NCBI GenBank assembly: GCA_028641055.1
Contig: CM054062.1
Span: 140,720,682 to 140,784,681 of the forward strand
Direction of reading: 5' to 3'
Length of the DNA: 64,000 nt
From: Alopecurus myosuroides
Lineage: Eukaryota > Streptophyta > Magnoliopsida > Poales > Poaceae
In this document: positions 1 to 11,238 of the stretch, piece by piece
Numbering within the stretch: the stretch's first letter is position 1
Layout of the letters: each line of letters begins with the position of its first letter
The notes under the pieces: model-generated
Told to the model about the DNA's origin: nothing
The model's input: only the letters and a program-made list of their open reading frames with translations
The model's database searches: none
Position numbers and translations under genes: made by a program

Positions 1-705
1 GCCTTTCTCTATGTATTCTGGTGTCTCACCGAGTAGCCACAGTACAATGTTCTTGCTACCGAGTAGCCGCTCTCCTCTCTACGTGATGAACTAGGTCAAG
101 AATTAGGTCACGAAGTGTTCTAGCATGCGATCCCTTGTGCGATTCCTCACGCAGGAGGCGGCGGGGCACCTTATATACCCGGTGCCCAGCCGGATACGTC
201 CAAACATGGACAAGTGTCGACATAGTGTGCACATCGTCTTTCTTCCGGGTTCCCGCTGACAGCTTTGCTTCCTAATCTTGGTTGTATCCGGAAAGTCGTT
301 GGGCAAAACAAGGGGACAGACTGGTATCACTGTGCCAAACACAGAGTAGGGCCCCCTTATCCTGCGACGGCCTGCTTCCATGCTGTCACTGTCAGGCAGG
401 CCGGTCCCAGATGAACAGTTGTTCGAATACTGCCAAGTACGGACCCAGGATACGCGGGATCCTGTGTCAGAACGGCTCCTTTGACTTTCTGGCCCGAGTA
501 GGTTCCCGCCAATTTTACTCGGGGCAACTCTTCTACTCGAATGGACATAACTTGATTGATATCTCCTTCCGGTCATCTTGAGGTGAGACCGAGTAGCAGT
601 CGACCGGGTAGCAAGTACCGGGTAGGCGGCTACTCGACCAAACCTCTCTTCTGATAGTTGCTTTTACCACTTATCTTTACCCTACTCGGGGGTAACCCCC
701 CGACA
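1..705 (-). repeat. Gypsy-1 3' LTR, partial
   Basis: This stretch aligns without gaps to 26323-27027 and ends in CGACA, the mirror of the TGTCG that opens the complete LTR at 26142. About 180 bases of this copy lie left of the window. It carries the same TATATAAG-type promoter on the minus strand as the 5' LTR (around 171-178). Confidence 0.93.
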
Positions 706-720
706 GCAGTCCCCGAAGCT
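706..720 (-). promoter_or_regulatory. Gypsy-1 polypurine tract
   Basis: On the minus strand a purine-rich tract of the form CTTCGGGGACTGC directly abuts the TG of the 3' LTR, where plus-strand DNA synthesis is primed. The core CGGGGACTGC is also found in tandem copies inside pol at 20546-20755. Confidence 0.7.
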
Positions 721-1082
721 GGTAGAATCTTGCGAACTCGTTCACTAGGCTCTGCCAGCTTAAAACCAACCTTTGCAACACAGCCCTTGAACCTCAAGAT
801 GCCGAGTAAGAACCTCCGAGTAGTACTCTAGAAAGTACCTTGAGTTTCCTGTCTTCCGAATAGCATCTGCTTTCTACTCTGTGACCGAGTAAAAAGACTT
901 AGAGAATTTCTCCTCTGGCGTCTCTGCAACGCAGAGCACAATCCAGCCTTCCGTGTCGCAACTGGACACGTGTCAAGCATCCGCGACCCCGACGTCTCGC
1001 TGCCCAGGACACGACGTGCCACGCGCCCAGTTTTCACGGAGCGGGCCCACCGGCTCGTCATGTCCCATCAAGCGCAGTAATA

Positions 1083-1241
1083 TCCCACGATCTGGTCGTG
1101 GGATCAATTGTGGCCGTTACGCGCGCATTCCGCGCTTGCGTGCGTTTCTATCCGGCCACAGGCCCCACCACACGAGAATTATGGCCACGATCGATCCCAC
1201 TACCCCGATGGTAACGGTAGCCTGAGGCGAGGGTATAAATA
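1083..1241 (+). promoter_or_regulatory. promoter of the antisense gene in Gypsy-1
   Basis: A perfect 8-bp inverted repeat (TCCCACGA, 5-base spacer, TCGTGGGA) lies at 1083-1103. A strong TATA box, TATAAATA, lies at 1234-1241, about 170 bases before the ATG at 1408. The sequence between is a C/T-rich leader typical of plant transcripts. The antisense gene therefore appears to have its own RNA polymerase II promoter inside the retrotransposon. Confidence 0.65.
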
Positions 1242-1407
1242 CCCCCACCGGTAACTTCCCCTTCTTCCTCCTCAGCACTTTCCTCTTTCTCTGCCCTGTT
1301 TCTTCTCCGCCGCTGATCTTTCCGCCGCCGCGCAACTCTTTGCGCCGCTGCGGATTCGTTCTCTCCACCCAATTCTTCCAACTTCCACCACCTTCTCGCT
1401 CGCTGCC

Positions 1408-3102
1408 ATGGCTGCTCGCGCCGGCTGGGCTGGTTCCGATGTTACCGTCGATGACTGTTCCTGGCTCGTGAACACCCGGAGGGTTCCTCCCGGTGTTCAG
1501 TGCCGACCGTCCGACGGCGAACTCGTTCCGGCCCCGCGGGAGGGCGAGCATGTCGTCTTCCTCGCGCACTTCGCGCGAGGATTCGGCCTGCCAGCGTCCG
1601 ATTTTCTCCGCTCTTTCCTGGATCACTTTGGTGTCCAGATGCATCACCTTCCTCCGAATGCGGTCGTCTTCCTCGCCTATCATACCGTGGTGTGCGAGGC
1701 CTTTCTCGGCGTCCGCCCCACGGTACAGACATGGCTGAAGTACTTCCATCTTCGTCTGCAGAGCAAGGGGAAGAAGGATGGCGCGGCCACTGGCAGTCGG
1801 GTAACCGACACCGGCAGCGCCATGATGCTGCAGCGGGCGGGAACCAACCATCCTCGCATCAAGGGGTTGGATTCCGTCCGCATGTGGCAGAAATCTTTCC
1901 TCTACGTGAAGAACATCCCCGCCACGAAGGGGGGGACCAGTGACGGATAGCATCAACCTGCCCGCCTGGAGCAACCGAGCTCCGTCCGGGCAGAACTGGA
2001 AGACGAAGCCCTCCAACGACCGCAACGCCGTGCAGATGGAGGAGCGGCTTGCTGCGCTAATCGGAGAGGGCCTCAGGAGCGACGACCCCGTCGCCTGCTG
2101 GATCAAGAACCGGGTGCTGCCTCTGCAGCAGCGCGCCCATCCAATGTGCTACCTGGGAGGCCCCCGCGATTGCACTCGGACGACCACGTTCGAGCTCAGC
2201 AACGCGGACGTCGCCGAGCACGCGAGGTCCATCCTCACCACGGGCCTCCGCGACGACTGGGAGTATGGGTTTACCCCTTTCAGCCGCACGAAGCCGATTC
2301 CACGGGTATGTTCCCCTTTCTCTGCTTCTAGTTTATGCAATCCGAGTAGATATTCTCCTCTTCCTACTGCGACTAGCGATTGCATCCCGCACCGAGTAGA
2401 GCACTCTGCAGAACTGCCTAGGCTTAGTATGCTTGGTGTTTGCACGCCTCGCCGAGTAGCATACTTATGAGAAATACTTAGGCTTAATATGCTTGTTGCT
2501 TGCACGCCTTGCCGAGTAGGATACTTAGCGAATTTCCCTAGGCTCAGTGTGCTTTGTGTTTGCACGCCTATCCGGGTAGAATGCCTTCTCGCTACTCGGC
2601 TAATTTGCAATGTTTCTCTGTCTTTCAGGTCCTTGACCGCCAGCTATCTGAAAGCTGTGAGCGTTTCGAGGGCAATTGGTCAGAGGACCGAGAAGAAGAT
2701 GACCAGGCCTCCCTCGAGACCGCGGATCAGATCAATCTTCCTCATTCCCCCTCGACAGAGAAGCAGCCTGCCAAAACGTCTCTCCGCGATTGGTCTGATG
2801 ACGAGTTAGAAGGTAACTGAATCCACGCTTTCTTTCTACGAGAAACACTAGCCCTTTGCCTTCTGTTTCTGAAGTGTTTTTCTTCCTCTCGATTTCACAG
2901 ATGCTGCAAATGCTGAGGATGATGACGAGGATGAGGACGAGAGAGCCCTTGAGGCCAATCCTCTTTCAGTTGCTGCACCCGCTACCCGCAAGCGGACCGG
3001 CAGCGGCGCCCTAGAGCCCCCCGCCAAAAAGAAGAAAATATCCGAGAAGACGACCAAAAAGGTCGTGAAGAGAACAAGACGAACGATTTCCTCCACCAAC
3101 GC
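1408..3102 (+). CDS. antisense gene of Gypsy-1, exons 1-3 (putative gypsy-type transposon domain)
   Basis: The start is the ATG at 1408 in a good context (GCCATGG). Exon 1 (1408-2305) encodes a domain resembling the family annotated in grasses as 'putative gypsy type transposon' (Transposase_28); despite that name no catalytic motif is seen. Exon 2 is 2629-2812 and exon 3 is 2901-3102. The GT-AG junctions (CGG|GTATG, TTTCAG|G, AAG|GTAACT, TTCACAG|A, CGC|GTAAG) join in frame. Exon 3 is highly acidic, then basic and lysine/arginine-rich, like a nuclear localisation signal. One break: the first frame ends at 1950, while the domain continues in the +1 frame from about 1930, at a run of seven G (1929-1935). 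This is a frameshift mutation or a homopolymer sequencing error. The gene resumes after Copia-A at 15277. Its function is unknown. Confidence 0.72.
2390..2585 (+). repeat. tandem repeat in intron 1 of the antisense gene
   Basis: Three full units of about 60 bp plus a partial one, each carrying CCGAGTAG, a CTTAGGCTTAGTATGCTT-like core and GTTTGCACGCCT. They lie wholly within the intron 2306-2628. Confidence 0.75.
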
Positions 3103-3198
3103 GTAAGTTTCTTCTCGGTTGCATGTTTCAGTTTATTTTGTTCTTCTCGGTCGACTCCCGATCCTTTTGCTTCACTGTTTTCTCTTGTTATCCTCTGC

Positions 3199-4625
3199 TG
3201 AAAGTAAAGTATGGGCACCTAGAGGGGGGGGGTGAATAGGTGCTACGGCAAATTTTAATTTTTCTCAAATTTAGGCTTGACAAGAAAGGTAAATTCTCTA
3301 GATAGTGCAACTAGTGATGAATTTACCTATATGACAAGACAAGCAATCAATGCAACAAGTACGAGTAAGTAAAGAGAGTGAGGAACGAGGTAACCGATGG
3401 AAGCACACGGAGACACGATGTATTTCCGAGTTCCTCCCTTTTAGGGGAGTACGTCTCGTTGGAGGGGTGTGAGCTCGCCACAAAGGCCTACTCAATGCCA
3501 CTAAGGCTTCACCCTATTCTCCGATGAACTTCGCCACAAAGGCCTAGTTCACCTTCCACTATAGAACCCCTTTGAGGCGGGGATCAAATCCTTTACAAAC
3601 ACCTTGGGGCACACACCCACAACTTAATTGGGGGCTCCCAACAACTCTTGAATCACCAACAAGAAACAAGATGCCTAGGTTCTCCACAAGAGGAAACCCT
3701 AGGCAAGATCCCTCTAGCTAGAGAGGGGGAAATGAAGAACGGGTCGGTGAAGATGTAGATCGGGGCCTTCTCCTTCAATCCTCCAAAGATCTTCAAGATT
3801 GGGTGGAGGGATTGGGAGTTATGAGGGATTTGGTGAGTTCTTAAATGCTCATCAATGCTAAGGGGAAGAACTAGATCTTGAGGAAGAAGAGGAGGGCTAT
3901 TTATAGTCCCTCCTCACAACTAGTCGTTGTGCAGGAAAAAAGGTACCGGAATATCCGGTCCAAGTTTGGACTGGAATATCCGGTCAGTTTGCTCCACGCA
4001 GATCTGCAGTGCTGGACCGGATTATCCGGTTGATCTGAAATAATCCGGTACAAATAATCCGGTAGATGCCAGTACTCAAATCTTCTAGTCCTTAGCCATT
4101 TTTCCACTTCTTCAACTGCAACCGGAATATCCGGTATAGATATGAAATATCCGGTACAAATAATCCGGTTGACTCCAGTAGCTCAAAACTACCAGTCCTT
4201 AGCAGTTTTTCGCAACAACCGGAATATCCGGTCCGGGATGAATAATCCGGACCAAATAATCCGGTTGACTCCAGTAGCTCAAAACTTCCAGTCCTTAGCA
4301 ATTTTTCGCAGCAACCGGAATATCCGGTCCAGGATGAAATATCCGGTACGAATAATCCGGTTGACTCCAGTATGCGAAATTCTCAGTCCTTAGCCATTTT
4401 TGAGCTCCTTTCTCAGCAACCGGAATATCCGGTCCAGGATGAATAATCCGGTCCGAATAATCCGGTTGAGTTCTGTCCCAAAAACCTCAGGCCAAACTTC
4501 ACCGACTTTTCAGTGCTCGATGCCGATGTTAAGTATAACACCTGCACACTAAACACCTCGATAAATAATGTACTTAGTATTGTTAACTAACACACAAAAC
4601 ACTGGGAAAACGAAATGCACTTTCA
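3199..4625 (-). repeat. Copia-A 3' LTR
   Basis: 1427 bp, nearly identical to 13814-15237. It contains tandem units of about 100 bp with CCGGATATTCCGG-type palindromes (about 3950-4470) and a minus-strand TATAAATA near 3896-3903. Confidence 0.96.
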
Positions 4626-4639
4626 ATCTCCCCCTTTTT
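4626..4639 (-). promoter_or_regulatory. Copia-A polypurine tract
   Basis: On the minus strand AAAAAGGGGGAGAT directly precedes the TG of the 3' LTR. Confidence 0.85.
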
Positions 4640-5198
4640 GGTGTTAGATGACAATACTAAGATTTGCAATAAACCTTGACAGTAATCATGCTTGAAACAA
4701 GATGAAAATCTCTCCCCCTATCTCTATGCATATCTTTTGTTTGCCTCAACCGCAAATGGATGCAATGATGTATAGGAAGAGATTTTCAACAAGTAGCAAA
4801 CATGACAATGAGACAACATCACCAATATGTTGAGTGTAAAGAAGTATATACCTTGTGCGAGAACGATATATCCAAGAATAACCAAGACAACCATAGATAA
4901 TCTCCTCAACATATACGATAGATAACCAACACACCATAAATAGATAACCATGATAATTTCCAGATAACCAATAGTCACACACATAATAGCACACATAGTT
5001 TTAAACGACAATAAACGACAAGTTCACAAGCACGACAAATAAAGATAAAATGGACACAAGCTCTCAAAGGAAGGATAAAAGCAAATGCTTGTGCCCGAAC
5101 CCATGCAAATCCCGTAGTCTATAATAGCTACTTCTCCCCATTTGGCATCGAGACACCAAAAAGGAGGGAAATAGCTAAACTAACGCCCCAGACACGGT

Positions 5199-7018
5199 CT
5201 AAGCATCCGACTCGTCTCCAGACTCCTGCTCATCATCAGACTCCTCCTCATCAGCAGCAGCATCATGAGCTCGTGAAGCAGTCTCCCGAGTAGACCTGAG
5301 AGCCGCCTCAATGCTCTCCCAAGGAGTGAAATCCTCAGCAGACCAAGCAGAGTAGGACTGAGCATCAATAGGAGCAGGAACATCACCAGTGCCACCACTC
5401 ACGTGATGGAGAATCTGACGCTGAGAGCTAGCCAAGTCAGTGTCCCTGCGATACGCCCTGTACTGTTCCTTGTGAATGTCCACCTTCATGCAGAGCACGT
5501 TGCGCTGAAACCAGGATAGCTTCCTGACGTTGCGCAAGGTGGTGATATCAGACACAGGCACCCTGGGAGCAGACTGAGAGCTAGAAGGACCACCCATAGA
5601 GGAACCACCCTCAAATGGAGCACTCTGAGAAGCAGCCGCAGTCTTCACCTTCCTCTTGACATACAGCTTCCTCACCTTGTGCTCAACCATGGGTAACTCG
5701 GTGTACTCCTTCCTCATCTCATACTTGATAAGCATCATGATATAGGGAGCATAGGGTATGGTGTAGCCACCAATCATAGCAGCATAGAGCTCGTGAAAGA
5801 TGATGTCCATCACATCCACAGTATAGGAGACAGCTGGGTCCTCTTCCTCCATACACTCCTTAGCCAGAATCAGAAGGTTGCACAGAGGAGTGGTGAGAGC
5901 ATCGTTGTTACCTCCACTCGGCACAAGGAAAGCTCTGAAGATACGCACCAGCTGATCATAAAGTGGAAGAAGTCCCTCAAGTCCCCCAACAGTGAAACCA
6001 GGGGCATATAGCTCAGCCATGGACACCTCCCTCCTCGGCCTATCAACCTCATGGACGCGGTGACCAAGAGGAGGGTGCTCGCTGTAAGAGTAGCCAAGAC
6101 GCCGAGCAAACCTCTCAAAAGATGCTTCACAAGGTGTATCCCCAGACATCCACTTAAGACGGGTCACAATATCACCAGTGGAGTACACGAGGGTGGACAT
6201 AAACTGCATCACAAGCTGTGTGTTGTAGTTGCACTGAGTCTCCATGAGCTTCACCAGACCGAAACGCTCAACAATACTGGCTGCATCAGCAAACTCCTCC
6301 TTGGCCTTGAGAGCGGCATGGTCATATGGATGCATAGGGCGGCACGGATAGCGGTAGTCACAATAGATGTCAGTATAAATGTAGGACTGCTCCAGATTCC
6401 AGAAACGAGAATCAATATTGCCAACCCTCGGAGAAAGATAGGCATCCTGCTTTCTGAGCTCATTGAACTCCTGAGTAGGAATGTCGGTCTTATAGTTGAG
6501 CCGAGGTTTCCTCTTGTTACGGGTAGAAACTAGCTTCTTGCGCTTCGGAACGCTTCGATCGTGGTCACCATCTGTGAAACAAGATAGAATAGGAAAAGCA
6601 CAAGATGAGTACACTAGTGTCATACAACGGATACAATCATACATAGAAACGATAGAGGAGATTACAGGAAACAATCGAGGTAGAAATCTGGGAAAGATCC
6701 ATTTGGGGCTGCCCTTAAAACAGTACTGGACTTAGCCGGATATTCCGGTTCAAAACTGAACCGGATATTCCGGTTACCCGGATATTCCGGTTCAGTCGTG
6801 GACCGGATATTCCGGTAAGTTGCGTAACAGCACAAAATCAACCTAGATCTCAGATTTCCACATGGATTGCAAACAAGTAATCTAGTCTATGGTTTCTAGC
6901 ATGTATGGGGGGTCCTCTTCGGAACGAAATCTACCAAGCAAGCCAACAAAACGCACATCCATGGAAGGTGAGGTTATAGCACCAAGATTCAAGAGATTTG
7001 AACAATACCGGGATCCAT
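5199..7018 (-). CDS. accessory gene of Copia-A (two exons, post-pol position)
   Basis: The open frame runs to a stop at 5199. The best model has exon 1 at 7018-7009 (ATG plus seven bases), a GT-AG intron at 7008-6572 (437 bp) and exon 2 at 6571-5199 (1373 bp), giving 460 codons before the stop. Copia-B has the same junctions and exon lengths. The protein has a basic N-terminus (lysine/arginine clusters, probable nuclear signal), a central region resembling the plant-retrotransposon domain with a QFMSTLVY...WMSGD signature, and a tail of D/E/S residues. Starting instead from the longer open frame (6674) would add a hydrophobic leader read from intron sequence. It stays open although gag and pol of this copy carry stops. 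No envelope features are seen and the function is unknown. Confidence 0.7.
6728..6816 (-). repeat. palindromic CCGGATATTCCGG cluster in the accessory-gene intron (Copia-A)
   Basis: Four near-palindromic copies of CCGGATATTCCGG or CCGGAATATCCGG, matching those in the LTR U3 region and upstream of the gene. Copia-B has the same arrangement at 59571-59651. Confidence 0.85.
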
Positions 7019-7192
7019 GGAGAGAAAAGCTTGGGTAGACTCGTTCCAAAACGCGAGGAGATCAAGATCCGGGCCAAATCTCCAAGATCTTGCGGAGGAA
7101 ACGGCCCGGGAGGCCAAGAACCACGGCGGCGGCGATTTGTTGGAGAGGAGCGGACGGGAAATAGGGCAAGAACTGCCCCTCCCCGTCGGGCT

Positions 7193-7300
7193 CCAGGTTA
7201 TATGGATTTCGCCGAACCGGATATTCCGGTTCAAGTTTGAACCGGATATTCCGGTACAGCCGGATATTCCGGTTCAAAACTGAACCGGAAATTCCGACTG
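7193..7300 (-). promoter_or_regulatory. putative promoter of the Copia-A accessory gene
   Basis: Minus-strand palindromic motifs at about 7215-7290 lie upstream of a TATATAACC sequence near 7197-7205, followed by about 180 bases of GC-rich leader before the ATG at 7018. Copia-B has a canonical TATAAA at the same place, so this copy's TATA box may be weakened. Confidence 0.45.
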
Positions 7301-7808
7301 CCTCCTGATTCGAAATTTCCTCGTTTTCAACGGACGACACTAGTGCTTAGAAAGAAAGGCTTTTTGAGAGAAAGGCTTAGGATAGATTTACCAAACTGAG
7401 ACTAGTACTTATCCCTCTCAAGAGCAAGAAGCAACCAACTAAAATACCAATTGAGTGGGATTTTCCTAGGAAGAAACACTTAGCCGGGAAAAACACACGA
7501 AATGCAATGAAATGACAAGTAGAAAAACCCAACTAAGATCCAACTCTTCGAAATGAAGAGGTTGGTGGCCGAAGCCACCATGTAAGAGTTCTTGGTATGC
7601 AACCGCGAAGATATATCTTGGGGGCATTGCCAAAACTCAACATTGAAGCTCACAATTCAACATTAGAAAAAGAGAGATCACAATGAATTTTTGCTATGGG
7701 CATAATGGGGGGAGGGAGAACCCAATGTGTTAGGATAGCACTCCCCCTATGTCCATGCCTACATCTAAGCTCGAACACGTTTCATCTATAGGGGTGTGCG
7801 CAAGATAG
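7301..7808 (-). other. untranslated spacer between pol and accessory gene (Copia-A)
   Basis: No coding frame is supported. It contains the conserved hairpin at 7563-7580 and a GGGGGAG tract near 7740-7750 (minus strand), which resembles the polypurine tract. Confidence 0.6.
7563..7580 (-). other. conserved hairpin downstream of pol (Copia-A)
   Basis: A perfect 7-bp stem TGGTGGC/GCCACCA closes a TTCG loop (minus-strand reading). It is conserved in Copia-B at 58797-58814. A UUCG loop is unusually stable in RNA. It lies in the untranslated gap between pol and the accessory gene. Confidence 0.6.
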
Positions 7809-10800
7809 TCAAGCCAAACTCCTTGAATCAATCACATTTAGCTCATTCCTCAAGAACATGAACCTTGCATCATCAAGTGGCTTCGTGAAAATATCCGCAA
7901 GATTGTCCTTGGTGGGCACATAACCGAGTGCAATATCTCCTCTCGCCACGTGATCACGGATGAAGTGGTGGCGAATCTCAATGTGCTTCGTCCTTGTGTG
8001 TTGCACCGGATTGTATGCAATCTTGATAGCACTTTCATTGTCACATAGAAGAGGTACTTTGTCCAAATGAACTCCATATTCCTTGAGAGTTTGCCTCATC
8101 CATAGCAATTGGGTGCATGCACTTGCGGCGGCAACATATTCGGCTTCGGCGGTGGAGAGAGAGATGCAATTTTGTTTCTTCGAGGACCAACTTACAAGGG
8201 ACCTACCAAGAAATTGGCAAGCCCCCGAAGTTGACTTCCTATCATCTTGATCACCCGCCCAATCGGAATCCGTATATCCATTGAGAGAAAATTGTGCCCC
8301 CTTTGGGTACCACAAACCAAATCTTGAGGTATGAACCAAATAACGAAAGATCCTATGAACCGCCATTAGATGGCAATCCTTAGGAGCCGCTTGATACCTT
8401 GCACACACACCTACACTCAAAACGATATCGGGCCTAGATGCACAAAGATAGAGCAAAGAACCAATCATAGAACGATAGAGCTTTTGGTCCACATCCTTAC
8501 TCCCTTTTGGATTACGAGAGAGATGACACTTGACTTGCATAGGAGATGTCTTGATCTTAGCATCTTGGAAGTTGAACCTCTTGAGCATATCTTGGGTGTA
8601 CTTGGCTTGAGAAATGAAGGTCCCACGAGCCAATTGCTTGATCTCAAAGCCAAGGAAGAATTTAAGCCCACCCATCATAGACATCTCGAACCTGTCAGTC
8701 ATAAGCTTAGAGAACTCATTATTGAAAGCTTGGTTAGTTGAGCCAAAGATGATATCGTCCACATAGAGTTGGCATATGAAAAGCTCTCCCTTTACTCTCT
8801 TGGTGAAGAGAGTGGGGTCGATCTTCCCAACTTCGAAACCACGATCATCTAACAACTCCCTAAGGTGCTCATACCAAGCACGAGGTGCTTGTTTGAGACC
8901 ATAGAGAGCCTTGTCAAGTTTGTAAACGTGGTTAGGAGAGTTGAGATTCTCGAACCCCGGAGGTTGCTTAACATATACCTCCTCTTTTAGTGGACCATTC
9001 AAGAAAGCACTTTTCACATCCATTTGTTGCAACTTGAAATTATGTGAGGATGCATAAGCAAGGAGGATACGGATGGACTCAAGGCGAGCCACGGGCGCAT
9101 AAGTTTCATCAAAGTCAATGCCTTCAACTTGGGTGTAACCTTGAGCGACCAATCTTGCCTTGTTCCTAATGACAATGCCATTCTCATCTTGCTTGTTCTT
9201 GAATATCCACTTGGTGCCAATAACATTGTGGCAATCCTTGGGTTTCTCAACCAATCTCCAAACCTTGTTGCGCTCAAAGTTATTGAGCTCATCATGCATA
9301 GCTTCAACCCAATCGGAGTCCTCAAGAGCTTCATACACTTTCTTAGGCTCCACCATAGAGATATGAGCTTGATGCTCACAAAAATGAGCCAATTGCCTTC
9401 TAGTGGATCTTCTAGCTTGAACATCCTCCAAGACCTTGTCATCTTGGGCATCAATTTGCTTCAAAGCTCTTCTTATCCTTTTGATGTGACGGGCTTCGAT
9501 CTCCTCATTATTGCGAGGAGGAATCACTTGATCATCTTGATCATTTGGGTCCCCATCTTGACCAACATGGCCTTGATCATCAACATTGTCATCAACAATA
9601 TCTTCAATACTAGCTTCATCTTGAGAAGAGGATGACGAGGATGAATGATCTTGGCCTTGATCTTGACTCGCATTAGTGAGAGGAGTGGGTACGACTTGCG
9701 GAGTCACTTGATCAATGAGAGGAGGGTCTTGAATATGTTCTCGGTTAGGTGTAGTAGTTGGCTCCTTGGCTTGATCTTCAAATGTAGAGGAGGGCTCCAC
9801 TTGGGTAGAGCATAGTCCTTCTCGAGTCGCCATAAGGTGTCCCTCGATGGGGCGGAAGAATCCCACACCCATCCTTCCTATGGCTTCTTGAGGCATTTCA
9901 ACATCTACATTCGAAACATGAAATTGCGCCACTTGGGAGCCGTCATTTTCCTCGAACACCACGCTACAAGATTCTATGACAATCCGTGAGGCTTTGTCAT
10001 AGACTCTATAAGTGTGGGATTCGGCACCGTAACCAACAAAAATACCCTCAATAGTTTTGGATTGAAATTTCGACAACCTAATACCCTTGATCAAATAAAA
10101 GCACTTACAACCGAATACACGGAAGTAGGATACGTTGGGCTTGTTGCCGGTGAGGATCTCATATGGGGTCTTGCTCAAGCCTTTGCGGATGTAGAGGCGG
10201 TTGGAGGAGTGGCATGCGGTGGATACGGCCTCGGCCCATAAATATTGGGGAGAAGAGTACTCCGCCAACATGGTCCTTGCCATATCCAAGAGAGTGCGAT
10301 TCTTCCTTTCGGCAACACCATTTTGTTGAGGAGTGTAAGTGGCGGAGTATTGGTGACGAATGCCTTCTTCACTAAGAAATTCATTCAATGTATAGTTCTT
10401 GAACTCCGACCCATTATCACTCCTAATAGCCATGATTTGCACATTGTGTTAACGTTGCACTTCGTTGGAGAAGTCGATGATGGTTTGTTGGGTCTCACTC
10501 TTGCACTTGAAGAAATAAACCCAAGTGTATCTTGAATAATCATCGACAATCACCAAGCAATACTTCTTGCCGCCAAGACTTGCCTCGGGCACGGCACCAA
10601 AGAGATCAACATGAAGAAGCTCCAAGATCCTCTTTGATGAGATAATAGTCTTGGCCTTGTGCACAATGTCATGCATCTTCCCTTCAACACACGACCTACA
10701 AACGCGATCCTTTGCAAAGGAAACATTTTCTTTTAGTCCAACAATAAGGCCACTTTTGTGAAGACTTTGCAAAGTTCTCATGTTGACATGGGATAGTCGG

Positions 10801-11234
10801 CGATGCCATAACCATCCCAAGTCCGCCTTCCCAAAAAGACACATTGCTTGAGTGTTGGTTGACTTCGAAAAGTCTACCACATACAACTCATTTTCAACAT
10901 GTCCCACGTGAGCGACGTCAAGAGTCTTGCTCCTCAAAAGGACCACAATATCACCATCAAAGAAGACGGAGAACCCCATCTTACTAAGAGAGCGGACGGA
11001 AAGTAAATTGTAACCAAGGGATTCGACAAGCATGACGTTCACGATAGTGATATCGGGAGCCACCACAACCTTGCCAAACCCGGATACCTTAGACTTGGAC
11101 GAGTCCCCATAAGTGACGGTTGCTTGGATGTCATTTGGTCGCAACTCCGTCACAAGTTCTTTGCTTCCGGTCATATGATTAGTGCATCCACTATCAAGAA
11201 TCCATTTAGTCCCACCGGAAGCATAGTCCTGCAA
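7809..11234 (-). pseudogene. pol: Copia-A pol (protease, integrase, reverse transcriptase, RNase H), one nonsense codon
   Basis: Reads from 11234 to 7809 with one in-frame TAA near 10445-10448, where Copia-B has a glutamine codon (a C-to-T change). Seen: aspartic protease motif [13 protein letters not shown]-pre-integrase LWHRRLSH with C-x2-C, integrase HVD...RSDNGSEF...GVAERKNRT, reverse transcriptase YVDDIIFGS, and RNase [11 protein letters not shown] with TAEAEYVA. The break lies within the integrase core, so this copy cannot make full Pol by itself. Residues otherwise match Copia-B at roughly 98-99% by eye. The frame is +1 relative to gag and has no ATG of its own at the junction. Confidence 0.92.
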
Positions 11235-11238
11235 GAGA

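Noticed and set aside
1408..1950. A functional transposase, from the family name Transposase_28
   Set aside because: No catalytic motif is visible. The name is historical and the gene is an antisense passenger of LTR retrotransposons.
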